64,000 bases of DNA from positions 98,978,861 to 99,042,860 of the forward strand of contig CM026426.1 of NCBI GenBank assembly GCA_014871385.1. The letters are read 5' to 3'. The position numbers and the translations under genes are program-made. The notes beneath the pieces are model-generated. The model saw only the letters and a program-made list of their open reading frames with translations, ran no database searches and was not told where the DNA came from. The number at the start of each line of letters is the position of its first letter. The first letter of the stretch is position 1. Below are positions 50,878-61,241 of this stretch, piece by piece. The stretch is from Ceratodon purpureus (lineage: Eukaryota > Streptophyta > Bryopsida > Pseudoditrichales > Ditrichaceae).

Positions 50878-51182
50878 TGCGCGCGCCTGTACGATCGCGC
50901 CTGTTCTTCCGCGCCTGCAGGCGCCCGCGCGATTGCTTCCGCGGTCGCCCCATTGGACCTGCCCACACGCGCACGCACCCGCCCACGCTCGCCCGCGCCC
51001 GCAAGTACTCGCGCGCGCCCGCATTCCACGCGCAATCGCGAGCCCGCCCAACTGCTCGCGCCCTGCTCGCGCCCAACCGTTCGTGCCCAACTGCTCTTGT
51101 GCGACTGCTCGCGCGCGAGTGCTTGCGCCCGTCCCCCACTACGCCGCGTGCGCGCGCGCTTGTGGTTTTGACTGGATTAACG
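50878..51182. repeat. GC-rich GCGCCCG-type degenerate repeat block 4
   Basis: Dense GCGCCCGC, CTCGCGCCC and GCCCGC words; all frames are open or nearly so because of composition. The apparent Arg/Ala/Pro-rich ORFs are not credible genes. Confidence 0.7.
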
Positions 51183-51264
51183 CGGTAACTTGAAAAATTT
51201 ATCTCATAGTTTTAGTTAACTCTGCCCGAGGTTAGCTTAAAACGACTTACCTTCCACTGAGAGG

Positions 51265-51640
51265 GCAGACACACGGAGAGCCTTTGGACCACTTGCCCCA
51301 GTTCTTAGTCATGTGTGAAGGGGTGAGTCATTGACAGGCTTCAATTGTGTCTCAATCTTATAACTAAATAGGATTCCCCTTATTTTTTAAAGATGTTAAC
51401 CTATATAGAGCTCAAACATTCTAAGTATCTAAATTTTTTTTCATTTTTTTCATCTAAATAAAGAGCCAGTGGACCACGTGCTCTAGTTCTTAGACATGTG
51501 TGAATGGAGTGGGTAGTTCTCTGGCTTCTCTCATGTGTCACAATCTGAAATCTAAATAGGATTCCTCTTATTTTCTGTAGATGTTCACGTGTTTGTAGTT
51601 CACACACTTTAATTTTTTTAAATTTTATTCATTTTTAACT
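51265..51640. repeat. Two-copy diverged tandem duplication (period about 183 bp)
   Basis: GGACCACTTGCCCCAGTTCT ... CTAAATAGGATTCCCCTTAT (from about 51281) recurs as GGACCACGTGCTCTAGTTCT ... CTAAATAGGATTCCTCTTAT (from about 51470). Confidence 0.7.
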
Positions 51641-51668
51641 CTCATTGTAATTTCTTCTCAGTGAATTG

Positions 51669-52030
51669 AGCGCGCCAAATCGATCTCGCTTGTCTCCTTG
51701 CAATCGCTTGTGCGCGCCCGCACTCAACCGCCAGTGCGTGCCCGCGCCTGCATTCGCCCGTCAGTGTCCGCCCGCGCTCGCACGCTTCGTCTCGTCTACG
51801 CTCGTGCGCACAACACATCGCGCACGCACCCACTCGCCCTCCAGCGCTCGCGCCCGCATGCGCCCGCCCCTACCCGTCTTTCCTCGCGCGCACACGATCC
51901 GCCACGCGGCCTGCAATCTCGCATACCCACCTGCGCCTGCCCGTTCGCTTCGGAGCGCGCCCGATCTCCTGGTGCGCGCGCGCCCGTTGGATCCCGCCCG
52001 TCCGGACAGTACTCGCTCGGTCGAGGGCGG
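51669..52030. repeat. GC-rich GCGCCCG-type degenerate repeat block 5
   Basis: Words such as GTGCGCGCCCG, CCCGCGCTCGC and GCTCGCGCCCG repeat. As at 33103 the block ends in a TATA-like box (52034) and a C-rich stretch upstream of a coding unit. Confidence 0.7.
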
Positions 52031-52033
52031 CAG

Positions 52034-52041
52034 TATATAAA
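52034..52041 (+). promoter_or_regulatory. TATA box downstream of GC-rich block 5
   Basis: TATATAAA lies just after the block, about 245 bp upstream of the ATG at 52285. Confidence 0.45.
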
Positions 52042-52284
52042 CTGCCCCCTTCCTTTGACATCCACCTTACCTCCTTGCGTGTTTCATGTCCTGGGTCTCC
52101 TTGAGGGCTCCTTGCCTGAAACTGTTAGCTTGGGGAGACACTTGGTTTGGGTGGGGAATTGTAATAAGTCTTCTCTCCATAAATCAATTTGTCAAGCATT
52201 TTTCAGACACACTAAGTTATATCAGATAATAATCTTTTGGGTCTACCGGTCCTATTAGTCCGGAGACTACCCTAATCATTCACT

Positions 52285-52815
52285 ATGGATCCGGTTGAAG
52301 TGGATGCTCCGGCTAGAGCCATTCCGAGACTCGGTACGAGAGAGTGGGCACCATGGTTTATGGTCAAGCTCAAGGAAGGGTCACTGTCAATTAAGGAAGC
52401 CCAATGTGTGTATTGCAGGACCAAGCTTTCGTACGTGAAGTCTAGGTGCCTACAGCATTATGGTTGGGATTAGCCCAATCTCTTGAGGGTTTGCCAAAAG
52501 GCACCTACCGTAGTGAAGAGGAAGTTTCAGTATTGCGCTGGAAAGATTCCCGGCCCTTTGACACAGGAGGAGATGGATGGTATGAGGCCAACATACCCCG
52601 CGTCAGTTCAACGTCTGTGTTCTAGTGCTTCCACACACGGCACTCTGTACGGTGGATCCGAACCCTCAGATAGAGGGAGGATTTCCCAACCAAACCCTAA
52701 CCTCTACAAACCCTTTAAAACCCTTCAAAACCCAACAAATGTAAGTACTCAAACCACTCATAACAAGTTGGAAACATACAATACAAGTGGAGAAAACAGT
52801 CAAAACTACAATTAA
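52285..52815 (+). pseudogene. BED-type zinc-finger protein fragment (hAT-like N-terminus)
   Basis: ATG 52285 opens MDPVEVDAPARAIPRLG, then EWAPWFMVKLKEG, CVYCRTKLSYVKSRCLQHYG. A CxxC pair and a later C..H pair in the order of a BED finger, used by hAT transposases to bind DNA. A TAG at 52471-52473 interrupts; the same frame continues RVCQKAPTVVKRKFQY, also usual after BED fingers. It then runs into low-complexity sequence and stops at 52813-52815. The catalytic hAT domain is absent here. Confidence 0.5.
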
Positions 52816-52941
52816 TGAGTACAAAACCCAGTCAAAACCATAGTACACAGCCTCCAATGGGCTCTCCAACTGCTCTAACTCTAACTGCTCTAAGGTAGAA
52901 TACCCACAGGAAACCCTAATCCTGCCCTTTAAACCTAGCAG

Positions 52942-53033
52942 TGTTCATCCAGTCGGCTGGACAGAGTTCATTCAATCGGCTGGACAAAGTTCATCCAGTC
53001 GGCTGGACAAAGTTCATCCAAGTAACTGGATGA
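52942..53033. repeat. 23-bp tandem repeat, four copies
   Basis: GTTCATCCAGTCGGCTGGA plus CAAA repeats at 52942, 52965, 52989 and 53012. Each unit holds the small palindrome TCCAGTCGGCTGGA. It lies near the possible outer end of the decayed fourth LTR. Confidence 0.85.
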
Positions 53034-53259
53034 CTGTTCTGAAACTACAGGGGTAAAACTACGAGAGTTTATAAGGGAAAATAACTGTAGAGTAAAAGGG
53101 GAGGGGAGATGAGGAATCTCCGGTTAACATTATCCCCTTTTTCCGGCAGTTCTATCCTCAGAACATTGGGCTGGACCGGAACAAAAGGGAAACGGGAACT
53201 CTCCTTCAAAAATGATATCGAAAACTCAAAAAATGTTTAAAGCCTAAGCCAAGTAATTC

Positions 53260-53635
53260 GCAGTTGAGATCCTGTGGTCATAGGATGCTGTAGGCCTAGT
53301 CAGTCGGCTGTCGAGGTGGTGTCAAGCAGCGATGGGGCCTCGTCGTCTAGTAGCCACGGCTCGAAATCCGGGTCGCGCTCCTCAAAACGACGTAGCCAAC
53401 GCTGTTGGCGGTCGAAGTCGGCTCAGTGGGATTCAAATGCAGCCTCTAAATCTCGCTGCTTGGTTGCTGCGTAGTCCCGGACCGCGCCGCTTAAGTCGCG
53501 AATAGGTATTGTACGAGCAGCTAGCTCCAAGGTGAGCTAGTGGTCCTCTAACAGCAGCCGGTCGGCTTGCTGGAGTCTAGCACTCAGAGCGTGCTTGAGT
53601 TGCAGCCTCCGAAGTGAGGGGTCAGGGGCCAGGGC
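53260..53635 (-). pseudogene. C-terminal part of a possible fourth LTR-ORF
   Basis: Minus-strand coding-like sequence continues from across the hAT insertion: RRLQLKHALSARLQQAD, LTLELAARTIPIRDLSG, DYAATKQRDLEAAF, DRQQRWLRRFEERDPDF. It is strongly helical. It contains in-frame stops (TAG in the EDH-stop-LTLEL context where Gln fits, a TGA after FESH). With 55595-57680 it forms one long protein. Confidence 0.4.
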
Positions 53636-53825
53636 CAGGGTTGTCTTATCGGACGGACATGGGCAAAATTTCCGGACATGGACGGACGGACGGACGGACG
53701 GACCGGTCGGTCCCCGGACATAATCGGACATTGAGGGGAGGAGGAAAATTACTGGGTTAGTTTTTTTTTTTTTATAACTTACCTTTAGGGGAAACATATT
53801 GATGACATGGACAACGAACGATGAC

Positions 53826-54360
53826 GGGGAATTCCACATAGGCAAAGGGGTGCGCGAGCGGGTTCAAAGGGGGCGCGAGCTTCTGAGAAGGGGGCCAGAG
53901 CTTCTTGGAAGGGCGCGAGCTTTTGGGGGGGGGGGCGCAAGCTTCTAGGGGGGGGGGGTGCGAGCTTCTAGGGGAGGGCGCGAGCTTCTAGGGGGGGGCG
54001 CGAGCTTCTAAGGGGGGGGGCGCGAGCTTCTAAGGGGGGGGGGCGCGAGCTTCTAAGGGGGGGGGGGCGCGAGCTTCTGAGGGGGGGGGGCGCGAGCTTC
54101 TAGGGGGGGGGGGCAAGTGCTTCTAGGAGGGGGGGGCAAGCTTCTGAGGGGGGGGGGGGGGGGGGGCAAGCGCTTCAAGGAGGGGGGGCCAACGCTTCTA
54201 GGAGGGATAGGGGGGGCCAGAGCTTCTTGGGGGGGGGGGGGGGGGGCGCAAGCTTCTTGGAGGGGGGCGCAAGCTTCTAAGGGGGGCTAGAGCATCCGGG
54301 AGGGGGGGCCAGAGCTTCTTGGAGGGGAGGCCAGAGCTTCCGTGAGGGGGGGCGCGAGGT
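53826..54360. repeat. G-run minisatellite arm of the foldback element
   Basis: About 20 units of GCGCGAGCTTCTA or GGCCAGAGCTTCTT followed by 6-20 Gs. The mirror arm at 55060-55400 has the reverse-complement unit with C-runs. Such DNA is prone to slippage and assembly error. Confidence 0.85.
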
Positions 54361-54559
54361 TATGGGTTTAAGGTGATTCTGGAGAACGGGGCATACAATT
54401 GATATTTTATTTTTTTCCGTTCCATTACAAAAATAGCAATAAAATTTTATTCTCTACAAGAGTACATAGCCGTCAAAAAAAGATTTATTACGATTTTGCA
54501 AACGTGTAAACAAAGCCATATAGGCAATCAAAATGTTACATATGCAATTCACTATGGTA

Positions 54560-54796
54560 CTACAATGTGCCTCTAAAACAACTATCGGGAGCTTTGAAGT
54601 TGTAAGGGGGACTCATCAAATCATCCACAACTCTTGCAAGTGATAGCCTCATCGTGGGGTCTTCGTTAAGCAAGCCATTCAACTTCGTTGAGAATGCAAT
54701 CATTGACATTGTATCCTTGAAGAGGTATGGGCATTGTTCGTCCCTCCATATCATCTTTGCCAAATAGCCTACCGAAAATGCATTAGATTGCTCCAT
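54560..54796 (-). pseudogene. Captured protein-kinase C-lobe fragment
   Basis: ATG 54796 to TAG 54560, 78 codons. SVGYLAKMIW corresponds to the kinase subdomain IX segment (usually SxG.xLxEM), and GLLNEDPTMRLSL to the subdomain XI segment with its conserved Arg. It lacks the ATP-binding and catalytic-loop regions, so it is not an active kinase. Its place between the inverted arms of a hAT-like element suggests gene-fragment capture. Confidence 0.5.
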
Positions 54797-55059
54797 CCTG
54801 GAACTCTAAATTTTATATTATAATCCCCTTTCTCTTCCAATATTAATGTTTCATCTCTTAATGTTTTGTGCATACTTCCCTCTGTAATGATTCATTTATT
54901 TATTTCTCTTCCAACCTTGTTCCACTCTATACTGTTTTTTATTTTTTTGACGGCTATGTACTCTTGTGGAGAATAAAATTTTATTGCTATTTTTGTAATG
55001 GAACAGAAAAAAATAAAATATCAATTGTATGCCCCGTTCTCCAGAATCACCTTAAACCC

Positions 55060-55400
55060 ATAACCTCGCGCCCCCCTCCGGGAAGCTCTGGCCTCCCCTC
55101 CAAGAAGCTCTGGCCCCCCCTCCCGGAAGCTCTAGCCCCCCTTAGAAGCTTGCGCCCCCCTCCCAGAAGCTCTAGCCCCCCTCAGAAGCTCGCGCCCCCC
55201 CCCTAGAAGCTCGCGCCCCCCCCCCCCTCCTAAAAGCGCTGCCCCTTCTCCCCTTAGAAGCTTGCGCCCCCCCCTCCCCCCCCACCCCAAGAAGCTTGCG
55301 CCCCCATCAAGAAGCTCGCGCCCCCCCCCCCCCCCCCCTCAAGATGCTGGCGCCCCCATCCCCCAAGGCGTTGGCGCCCTTCCTCTTAGCCACGTCATCC
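55060..55400. repeat. C-run minisatellite arm of the foldback element
   Basis: Units of AGAAGCTCGCGCC or AAGAAGCTCTGGCC followed by C-runs, inverted relative to 53826-54360. Confidence 0.85.
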
Positions 55401-55594
55401 CCCGTGTCAACTCTATATGTGGAATATTTGGTCACATGTCAGACGCGTGGCATCCTAGGTGGCCAAGGTAACTCCCATTTCACCATTTGGATGGTCAAGC
55501 GTAAGTCTTGGTCAAACCGACCTCTCATGACCTTAACGGACGGACGAGTGGACCGGACGGACGGACCGTTCCTTATGTCCCATGAACAACCCTG

Positions 55595-56450
55595 GTCAGG
55601 GCGAGAGGACTGAGTAGTTGCTGTCGCTAGTCGGGCTTGCAAGGACTGAACGATGGTCTGGAGGGCGGTGTTGTCCTGGATCAGCTGGTCACGAGCAACT
55701 GCTGTGGACCGCAATGTAGTGGCAATTGAGGCCACCTGAGCCGTAAGGTTGTGCACCGTGGCTGTCAGGGTGTCGACTCAGGACGCGGCTTGCTGTCGAG
55801 TGGCCTTAAGCTGCCTGGCTACAGTCTTCGTCTTGACAAGAACCGTGGCTAAGGCTTGTAAGTTGTTCATCAGCAGTTAGTAGTCCGAGGTTGGATCAGG
55901 AGAACCTAGGAGAGAGGGGCCGTTCGAGTCATCTGATGGGCCACCTGAAGGCCCATCCGAGGGTAGACGGTCTGGTCGGCTGTGGATGGGGGCCGCACCC
56001 GTGCTGATAGAGGGGGTTGGGCTGACTATAGGCACTGCCAAGTTACGGGGAGGTCGTGGTGCTGAGCCCGAGGAAGTCTGAGGCGCCGTTGTGTGTGGAG
56101 GTGAATCGGCCGCGGGAACGAAAGGAAGGATACGCGCGCTGAGAGTGCCACGGGGGGTAGTTCTGTTAGAGATCCGGATGCCCCAGCCATGAAGATGGGA
56201 AGAGGCCGCCAAACCGTCAATGCCCAGTCATTGCGAAGTATAGCCGGGCCTTTAGCCGCGCCTGGAGAATGTGCTTGATGGGGCGCAGCAAGGTGATGGG
56301 GTCGAATTGGTGAGGGCGGATCAAGAGTTGGCTTGATGTGAGGGACTTCCTTGCTAAATGTCCCCTCAGAAGACTCACTGGAGTCACTAAACAGCCGCAG
56401 TATCGGAGCTGCAAGTAGGCTACTAGGAACCTCGGTCTCTATCAATCAAG
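55595..56450 (-). pseudogene. Middle part of a possible fourth LTR-ORF (coiled coil and disordered region)
   Basis: Reading 5'-3' on the minus strand: a Ser/Pro-rich region (SDSSESSEGTFSKE, HSRPDRLPSDGPSGG) is followed by a coiled coil (NNLQALATVLVKTKTVARQL, VHNLTAQVASIATTLRS, DNTALQTIVQSLQARL). Frame changes and stops are present. The order disordered region then coiled coil recalls the other LTR-ORFs, but residue-level homology is not clear here. Confidence 0.4.
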
Positions 56451-56523
56451 TCGGCTAGTTCCGGGCCAGTGGCCGGGATCGCAATGGATAGCAACAGCTC
56501 GGAGATGCGAGATCGCTTGGCGG

Positions 56524-56936
56524 TTATTGAACTGGTGGTGTGTCTGAGACAAAATCAGGCTGACGGTCATGTTTGCCATCGCGTACCAACCGACGGCGAC
56601 GTTTACCAACATCAGATGATCCCTCCTGAGAGTTGCCCGTCGGTGCTGGCGCGGCAGTCGGCTCAGAAGCCATCATCGGACCTTGAAACCGATCGTCGCT
56701 GGCTCTGTCACGGAGGTGGGAGCCGACCATTGGGTGCGTAGGTGGGTCCGTGAGAAGGGTGCCCTCGTGGCTACCATCCATGGTGTTGACGCTAGAAGCT
56801 ACTGGGGCGGGCTTAAGGATCTCCTCTCGATCCGCGAACCAGCACAATAACGCTGCATCTATAACAGAAGCACCTTGAAGTCTGCGCTTGCCCGGGGCCT
56901 GTGAATGAATGTATAGGAGATGTCGGCGAAGGTTCG
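56524..56936 (-). pseudogene. Possible fourth LTR-ORF, segment after the globular domain
   Basis: After a TAG at 56937-56939 (Trp would fit in ITF-stop-RTFADISY) the same frame gives RTFADISYTFIH. A shifted frame then gives LCWFADREEILKPAP and a Ser/Asp/Arg-rich stretch (SSDVGKRRRRLVRDGKH). It is the link between the N-terminal domain and the disordered region. Confidence 0.35.
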
Positions 56937-57680
56937 CTAAAACGTAATGGGACTAGTCAAAGCCTCCTCCGTAGCAAAAATTTCCTCTAAGAGGTCGTTG
57001 CTCACAAACAAAAGTCGTTGTTTGAAGCCAATTGCATCTTCGAGGGCTTGAGCCCGAATCTGATACGCTAAAGACAAGGCAGAAGTGCGGTTGTCGTCGT
57101 GGATATGCTTGTCGGCTGTCAATCCATACTTTGCAAAATTCTGGTGGAAGCCCGGTGGATAGCGCTGGCCGACTAAATTGGCTCCTGACTCAAAACCAAA
57201 AGCCTCGCGAATGACAAATGCTGTGATTTCCACCAGTTTGCCTCTAACGAGGGATCGAATTGTCTCACCTTGATCAGATGAGCAACGACGATTTCCCCGG
57301 GCAGGCGAAGAAGAGTCAAAACCCTCGATAAAATCAAGGATTAGCTCCTTCCGGGGTTCAGGCCATCTGAAGTGATAAAATACATCAAGGCTAGTGAGCC
57401 CATCCCAGTCGTCATCTTCTGCCCCTGTCCAGAAGTTCCAACGACTGAAAGGTTCGAAAACCACATCCCAACGACGGTGAGGTTTCTTGGGGATGCAGAC
57501 TCGCTTGGGCAGTCGGCTATCCAAAGGAGTGACCTTGCGCTTCGCACCACGTCGCTGAGCGGTTGATGTCACAGCCTCGGTTTGATCAGCAACGTCCACA
57601 GCTAGAGAGGGCGGTACCGCACCTTGTTCGTCGTGACTAGGTGGTGTGGGCTGTTGGGTGCTAGGGCCTGCCTCGTCCAT
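56937..57680 (-). pseudogene. N-terminal domain of a possible fourth LTR-ORF
   Basis: ATG 57680, 247 codons to TAG 56937. A Pro/Ser-rich lead and a basic patch (RRGAKRKVTPLDSRLPKR) precede a globular domain with RRWDVVFEPFSRWNFW, ELILDFIEGFDS, IRSLVRGKLVEITAFVIREAFGFESG and KQRLLFVSNDLLEEIF. The VRGK ... FGFE spacing recalls VRGK ... YGFE in the LTR-ORF at 36271-38466, and also plant transposon-associated N-terminal domains. It lies downstream of a minus-strand Gypsy pol, where a 3' LTR would be. Similarity is weak, so assignment is tentative. Confidence 0.4.
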
Positions 57681-57705
57681 GGATTCCTGCTCTGGATTGG
57701 GCTGC

Positions 57706-57710
57706 AGCAC
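57706..57710. repeat. Left target-site duplication AGCAC of the solo LTR
   Basis: AGCAC directly before TGTGGAAAG; the same five bases follow the CTACA end at 61237-61241. Confidence 0.9.
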
Positions 57711-60700
57711 TGTGGAAAGTGATTTCCACGGTTGGCACACCGGAATACTAATCCCGGTAGAAAAATGATAAAAATTAAATAAATTTTGTGTTAGGAACAC
57801 AGAAGTACTACTGAGATAAATGAAACAACCGGTTAAGACGGTTGGTTGAATAAATAAGAGAACCGGAAGGTCAACCGGGTGAGGTCCGGTCGTCCGAGTC
57901 GAAGGAGAGGAAGCACCGTCCATGTGACAGAACCCTGACACAGCGGACTTAGGGTAACCGCCGGAGGGTGCGATGCACGCGGGAAAAATGGCTGCGACCA
58001 TTAAAGCGCCGCCGGCCGCGACCGTCCAATGATGAAAGGCTACGACCGTCCGTCATGATGAGCTACAAACGGGTGGAAGTGAGTGCAGGTATGAAAGGAG
58101 GAAGAGCAGCCGTGCTCCTCCTTTCTTTTGTCATTTTGTGGCGCGCTGGATCCTTGTGTTCCACGGCGAAGGGCGCAGTTAGGGTTGTGACGATAGGAGA
58201 GAGAGACGGTGAGACGGAAGTGTTTCCGTTAGTTGAGGGATTGTGGTGAGGATCGTGCGTGCAGGTGCTACCGGAGTGACGGTGAGGAGGACTTAGCAGG
58301 ATGGGTAGAAAGGGGAAAGAACCGGCGGAGGAGGAACAGTTGTTGAAGGTACAACGGGTCATGCCGTTGATGCCGGTAGATGACGGAGAGAGGGAGCTCC
58401 TCCGGGCCGCTTTAGATGTCATAGGCTGTGCGTTACTATTGGACAAGGCGTGGGGTTGGAAACATTCCCTTCCGGCCCAGGAGATCCTCGTCAAGAACCC
58501 CGACAATTGAGGAACCATCCGGGGAGAACCGGAGCAGTGGATGGCACAAGACTGGAGGGATACGTACGGCTTCACCAACGTTGGGGAGGTCTCAGCACCG
58601 GAGGCCCGGGACTTTGTGTGCACTTATATCACGGGGTCCGGAGACAGGAGAGAGGGGTGGGACCTGGACGACATCAAGGATCCAAGAGCCCGGAGGGTGG
58701 TAGGGTTTATGAACCCTATTTTCCATCCAAAAAAGCCCAAACGGATAACCATCAAGTGGGCGTCCATTTTCCTTGGGGCCATGGACGGTGAGTTCTCTGT
58801 AGACTGGGGCCTCATGATAAAGAGGATAGTCGACCGGCAGGTAGCCAGCCTCCGGAAGACCAAGAAACAGGCCACCTGCCTTCCGTCTTTCCTCGTCCAC
58901 CTCTACCGTCACCAGGGGCTGTTGAACCCCAAGGAGATCCTGGAATATGATGAACTGAAGAGCTTGCAATTGTACGCTGAACCGGAAGAGGTGTCCGATC
59001 AGGACGATGATTATGATTGTATGGAGGTCTCTCCCACGATCGCTAAGAGACCCCGTCCCAGCCCGGAGAAGGGACAGCCGTCCGGATCACCTCGGACTCC
59101 CACCTCAACCAAGCGAACCCCGAACACGGAAGTCTTCAAACCCACCGGACCACCGGAGCACACCGGGGAATCGTGCCAGGACTTAGTCAACCTTTCGGAG
59201 CAGGTGTCGGCGTATGCCCAGTTCCTACAGTCAACTAGGCAGCTGGAGGGCCGGTTGGTTAAGGAGGTCATTTCCCTTACGGGCTCTGACCGGTTAAAAG
59301 GAATGTCTGGTTATCCTTCGCAAGCACCGGGACTTAGCCAGTCTGCAGGCCAAGCACATTGACAATATGGAGCAGTACCAGGAGAGGATTAACAAGCTCG
59401 ACAGGAGGTACATGATGCCCAAAGGGACTTCAATGACGCCCGTGACTGGGCAGCCCATGCCATTCAGTCGGTTGTCGAGGTCAAGGCCACTTTAGCCCTT
59501 CCAGTGGATGTGGCCAATCAGTGCGCCGTTTACCAAGCCTTCTTGACCCGTCAACCGGATCCGGTTCGGACGAAGATCGTGAAATTCATGCACGACCAGA
59601 CGCAGGTGATGAGGGACGCTTGGTTGCAGATGAGGCACTTCGTGGAGATCATGAGTGCCGGAAAGGACGGCCAGTCAAGACCACCAGAGCCACCGGCAGA
59701 TCGGGAGGATCCCAGACCATCGGCACCAACCAGTGGACCGGCCCAGGTGCCACCTTCAGCCTCTCCCATACGGTCGACCGTCCGGCCAGTGCAACCGGAG
59801 TCAGGACAACCGCTGGAGGATCCTATCCCGGATACCTTGGACAGTTTGCACAATGTGCCTACCCTGGCTGGAATTGAGACTGTTAATCCCGGAAACATCT
59901 CTTTGGAACCGGACCAAGGCCCACCACCAGAAGACTTTGTACCGGTACGGGGATCTCCGGAACATCTCCAGGTGGATCTCAGCGCAGTTCCGGTGGCTGC
60001 ACGATCTCCCTCCCCGGCTGTTCAAGCAGGACGATCCCAGAAGGCCATCGACCAACCGGCAGCTGATACCTCGGAAGAAGGCCCCTCGCTGAAAAGGCTG
60101 AAGAAGGGATTACAGAAGAAGGAACGGTCGGATGGAACCCGGCACAGCCCCCGTTTCGATAAGAACAAGGAGTAGAAGTTAGGATAAGGACTGGATAAAA
60201 TGGCAGCTACTAACGATGGGGCTCAAGTGCACCTGGCTGTCAATCCGGATAGATAGCGGCAGTAACTAGGAATAGAAGGCGGCCACCGGTCCGGGATTCC
60301 CGGATCCAAGATCCGGAATTTCTGGATCTCGGTTGGCCACTTGGTTGCTTTAGGATCGATAGGTTTTAGTATTTAAGTTGGACGTTTTTCCAAGGCCGGG
60401 GACTTGATTTTGTACGCCGTTTTGTTGTTGCAATTGAGAATATACTTTTGGATTTGTTGTGTCGACCGGCTGGCTGACGGGTCCGTTGCCGTAATGGTTT
60501 GTTGGTACTATTGTCTTCACTAGTGTTCCGGAGGAGTGTTGAACAGTGAGATAGTTTGGAGAGCGCCCGGAGAGACTGGGAAGGTGTCAAGCGTCGAGTG
60601 TTGACGGTTTCCAGTCCCGGAAGGAGCCCGGAGGGGAGGAGAGACGTACTGCAGCACGGCTGCTAGTCTTAAGGACACGGAGGGCCGTGTGTACACCGGG

Positions 60701-61236
60701 ATCCGGAAACAGACCGGTCGCTTCCTGTAGATGGGATAAAAGCCGGATTTCCTACTGCGAACCAATCCGGAAAGGAGATGATATAGTTAGGATGCCGTTC
60801 AACCGTGAGGTGATGTCGTTGTAGTATAATTTCCGTATCCATAACCGGCACTGAGTAGCTATCCGGACCGGTACCTAGCCATACGGTAGGATTATTACTC
60901 CACTCTCCAAGTGGTAGATAGGAACAGTGGGGTGTCCAGCCACTTTAAGTCACGGGACGGTGGAAAATCCTGCCACTTGAAAGGATAGACGGATCAGTGG
61001 GAACCGGCCACTAGTCTAAAAAAACTGGAAAATAGGAACAAGGCAAAAACTACCGGATTAGGCCAACCGGTTGAAAGACGGAATACGGTTGGATTCGGGT
61101 GGTGATTTCCGTTATGATCTAAAAGGAGGAAAACTATAGGTCTTCGTGGGAACAAACACGGAGTGGTTTACTTTGGGGGGTATTGAGTGTGAATTAAGTG
61201 CCTCCCGGAGGAATACGGATACCACGTCGTGCTACA
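57711..61236 (+). mobile_element. Giant solo LTR (3526 bp) with decayed LTR-ORF
   Basis: Begins TGTGGAAAGTG, ends GTCGTGCTACA, flanked by the perfect 5-bp duplication AGCAC. No gag or pol inside, so it is a solo LTR formed by recombination between the two LTRs of one insertion. It lies in opposite orientation to the surrounding minus-strand Gypsy remains. Length, ORF position (590 bp from the start) and ORF content match the LTRs at 26082 and 35337. Confidence 0.9.
58301..60175 (+). pseudogene. LTR-ORF family protein, third copy, disabled
   Basis: ATG 58301 begins GRKGKEPAEEEQLLKVQ. The frame is stopped by TGA 58508-58510 inside KNPDN-stop-GTIRGEPEQWMAQDW; the aligned copy reads GPDNRWDNTVRGKPTLWNA, so a nonsense change is clear. 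The shared domain follows (DTYGF, DPRARRVVGFMNPIFHP, FSVDWGLM, SFLVHLYRHQGLLN), then a Pro/Ser/Thr linker. Two compensating frame changes near 59300-59400 bracket a coiled coil (HRDLASLQAKHIDNMEQ). The C-terminal 223 codons (59504-60175) end in a basic tail (LKRLKKGLQKKERS). Homology is clear, function unknown. Confidence 0.75.
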
Positions 61237-61241
61237 AGCAC
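61237..61241. repeat. Right target-site duplication AGCAC of the solo LTR
   Basis: Matches 57706-57710 exactly. Confidence 0.9.

Larger units (their letters stand above)
53636..55594. mobile_element. hAT-like foldback element with captured kinase fragment
   Basis: Ends: CAGGGTTGTC at 53636 and its counterpart GAACAACCCTG ending 55594. The flanking octamers GCCAGGGC and GTCAGGGC match at 7 of 8 positions, as expected for a hAT duplication. Long inverted arms: 54359-54480 pairs with 54943-55068, and outside them G-run arms (53826-54360) face C-run arms (55060-55400). Near both ends there are GGACGG repeats. The centre (54480-54940) is single-copy and contains a minus-strand kinase-like fragment. 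Non-autonomous. Confidence 0.75.

Noticed and set aside
50878-52040. Arg/Ala/Pro-rich long ORFs
   Set aside because: All frames on both strands are open because of the GCGCCCG composition; no domain, no consistent frame.
52685-52745. Interstitial telomere repeat (AAACCCTAA-like words)
   Set aside because: Words such as AAACCCTAACC and AAACCCTTTAAAACCC are irregular and not a tandem TTTAGGG array.
53826-55400. Contamination or vector sequence in the G/C-run region
   Set aside because: The arms are mirrored, bounded by hAT-type ends and a near-perfect 8-bp duplication; run lengths may still be inexact.
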